Shown piece by piece: positions 63,224 to 64,000 of a stretch of DNA of 64,000 nucleotides (its first letter is position 1; each line of letters starts with the position of its first letter). Position numbers and translations under genes: made by a program. Source of the stretch: Methylobacter sp. KS41 (GTDB lineage Bacteria > Pseudomonadota > Gammaproteobacteria > Methylococcales > Methylomonadaceae); contig PHSP01000003.1 in NCBI GenBank assembly GCA_002862125.1, positions 310,001 through 374,000 on the forward strand. Direction: 5' to 3'. The notes beneath the pieces are model-generated. The model saw only the letters and a list, made by a program, of their open reading frames with translations, was not told the origin of the DNA and ran no database searches.

Positions 63224-64000
63224 TTATTTTATTCTCATATAACAGCCGCCAGCGGTTGCTTCCAGGTAACCTTGCAGTTCCAGAATCAGGAGCATTGAGG
63301 AAATTATTTCAACGGATTCGCCGGTATTTTCAACCATAGTATCAATTGAAGTCGGGCTAAACATGATATGATTCAATAATGTTTGTTGCTCCAGGTCAAG
63401 TGTTGATTGTGTTATTGCCGGTAATAATTTCTCATCTTGTTGATAAAATTGATTTAATTCCTCAAATATATCCTGGGTGGTTTCGACAAGTTTTGCGCCT
63501 TCACGGATCAGTGCATTGCAACCCCGTGCCAGAGGATTATGAATAGAGCCAGGAATAGCAAAAACTTCCCGGTTTTGCTCTAAGGCCATTCGGGCGGTAA
63601 TTAATGAACCGCTTTGTCTGGCAGCCTCAACAACCAGCAAACCCAGGCAAAGTCCGCTGATAATACGGTTTCGCCTCGGAAAATGATTGGCTTTGGCGGT
63701 AGTGCCGGTTGGAAACTCTGAAATCATCACGCCGGTATTGACGATTTCAGTGGCTAACTCTTTATGCCGGGCGGGATAAACGCGATCCAGTCCTGTGCCA
63801 GCAACTGCAACGGTATAGCCTTTCGCATCCAGCGCGCCTCGATGACTGGCGGCATCAATTCCCAAAGCCAACCCGCTGGTGATGACAAACCCATAATGAC
63901 TCAGTGTTTTGGCAAAGTTGAAAGCGGTTTCCTCGCCTATGGATGAGGGATTGCGGCTGCCAACTATGGCAATTTGAGGTAACGATAATAAATCCGGATT
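63224..64000 (-). CDS. dprA: DNA-processing protein DprA, N-terminus cut by window edge
   Basis: The frame is open to the window edge (259 codons seen). DprA loads RecA on incoming single-stranded DNA during transformation. Rossmann-like core: LPQIAIVGSRNPSSIGEETA, GFVITSGLALGIDAASHRGA, VAVAGTGLDRVYPARHKELA, EFPTGTTAKANHFPRRNRII (positively charged pocket) and VVEAARQSGSLITARMALEQ with NREVFAIPGSIHNPLARGCN. The C-terminal winged-helix-type domain (FSPTSIDTMVENTGESVEII, then LLILELQGYLEATAGGCYMR) is present. The N-terminal SAM-like domain must lie outside the window. First of dprA-smg-topA. Confidence 0.95.
   Translation of the reverse strand, partial: NPDLLSLPQIAIVGSRNPSSIGEETAFNFAKTLSHYGFVITSGLALGIDAASHRGALDAKGYTVAVAGTGLDRVYPARHKELATEIVNTGVMISEFPTGTTAKANHFPRRNRIISGLCLGLLVVEAARQSGSLITARMALEQNREVFAIPGSIHNPLARGCNALIREGAKLVETTQDIFEELNQFYQQDEKLLPAITQSTLDLEQQTLLNHIMFSPTSIDTMVENTGESVEIISSMLLILELQGYLEATAGGCYMRIK

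Overview
The window looks like chromosomal DNA of a gammaproteobacterium. The smg gene lies between dprA and topA, recC-recB-recD form one block with 4-base overlaps, and gltA is the long GltA type. The overall flavour (a copper-site ethylene-receptor-like kinase, a Met-rich periplasmic protein, a transglutaminase/ATP-grasp locus, many insertion sequences, moderate GC) would fit a Methylococcales methanotroph, but no methane or methanol oxidation gene is present, so that placement is only a guess.

Layout. 1-6460 (minus strand): a circularly permuted ATP-grasp gene (cut by the window edge), citrate synthase gltA, and a transglutaminase/DUF2126 protein. 6962-10281: a CBS-pair protein, a His-rich polytopic membrane protein, a HIT protein and an AI-2E-type permease. 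10407-16170: a cation-transport patch made of an antiporter-like ORF split by an intact ISAs1-family element, DUF211, a VIT/CCC1-like membrane protein, a Ca-type P-type ATPase and a CNNM-family remnant. 16242-18792: a first yfdX gene, a PepSY gene, and decayed response-regulator and GGDEF fragments. 19219-23198: TPR protein, histidine kinase and sigma-54 activator. 23669-27143: a Met-rich secreted protein divergent from a five-PAS kinase with an ethylene-binding-type membrane domain. 27439-29875: YwqK-type lipoprotein, aldo/keto reductase, MtfA-like peptidase. 30028-39166: recCBD. 39807-45517: a complete RND efflux system. 45675-48101: a sparse region with an IS1595 remnant, a glycine-zipper lipoprotein and a MITE-like hairpin. 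48102-55462: a MoxR/DUF58/DUF4381/VWA/VWA-TPR (Bat-like) operon interrupted by an IS630 element that sits between two REP-like hairpins, then a second yfdX gene. 55774-60171: a mobile-element wreck, with an IS21 element abutting the truncated remains of a tandem tyrosine-recombinase (RIT-like) element and a cluster of strong palindromes. 60340-64000: topA, smg and dprA (cut by the window edge).

How the genes work together. The clearest functional units are RecBCD (double-strand break repair), the RND tripartite pump, the Bat-like MoxR/VWA operon, the TPR-kinase-regulator operon, and the dprA-smg-topA DNA-processing block. The most suggestive less-known units are the DUF211-VIT-P-ATPase patch, the copper-flavoured pair formed by the ethylene-receptor-like kinase and its divergent Met-rich neighbour, and the transglutaminase/ATP-grasp locus with gltA inside it. 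Everything here comes from reading the sequence; no database search was run, and family names rest on recognised motifs.
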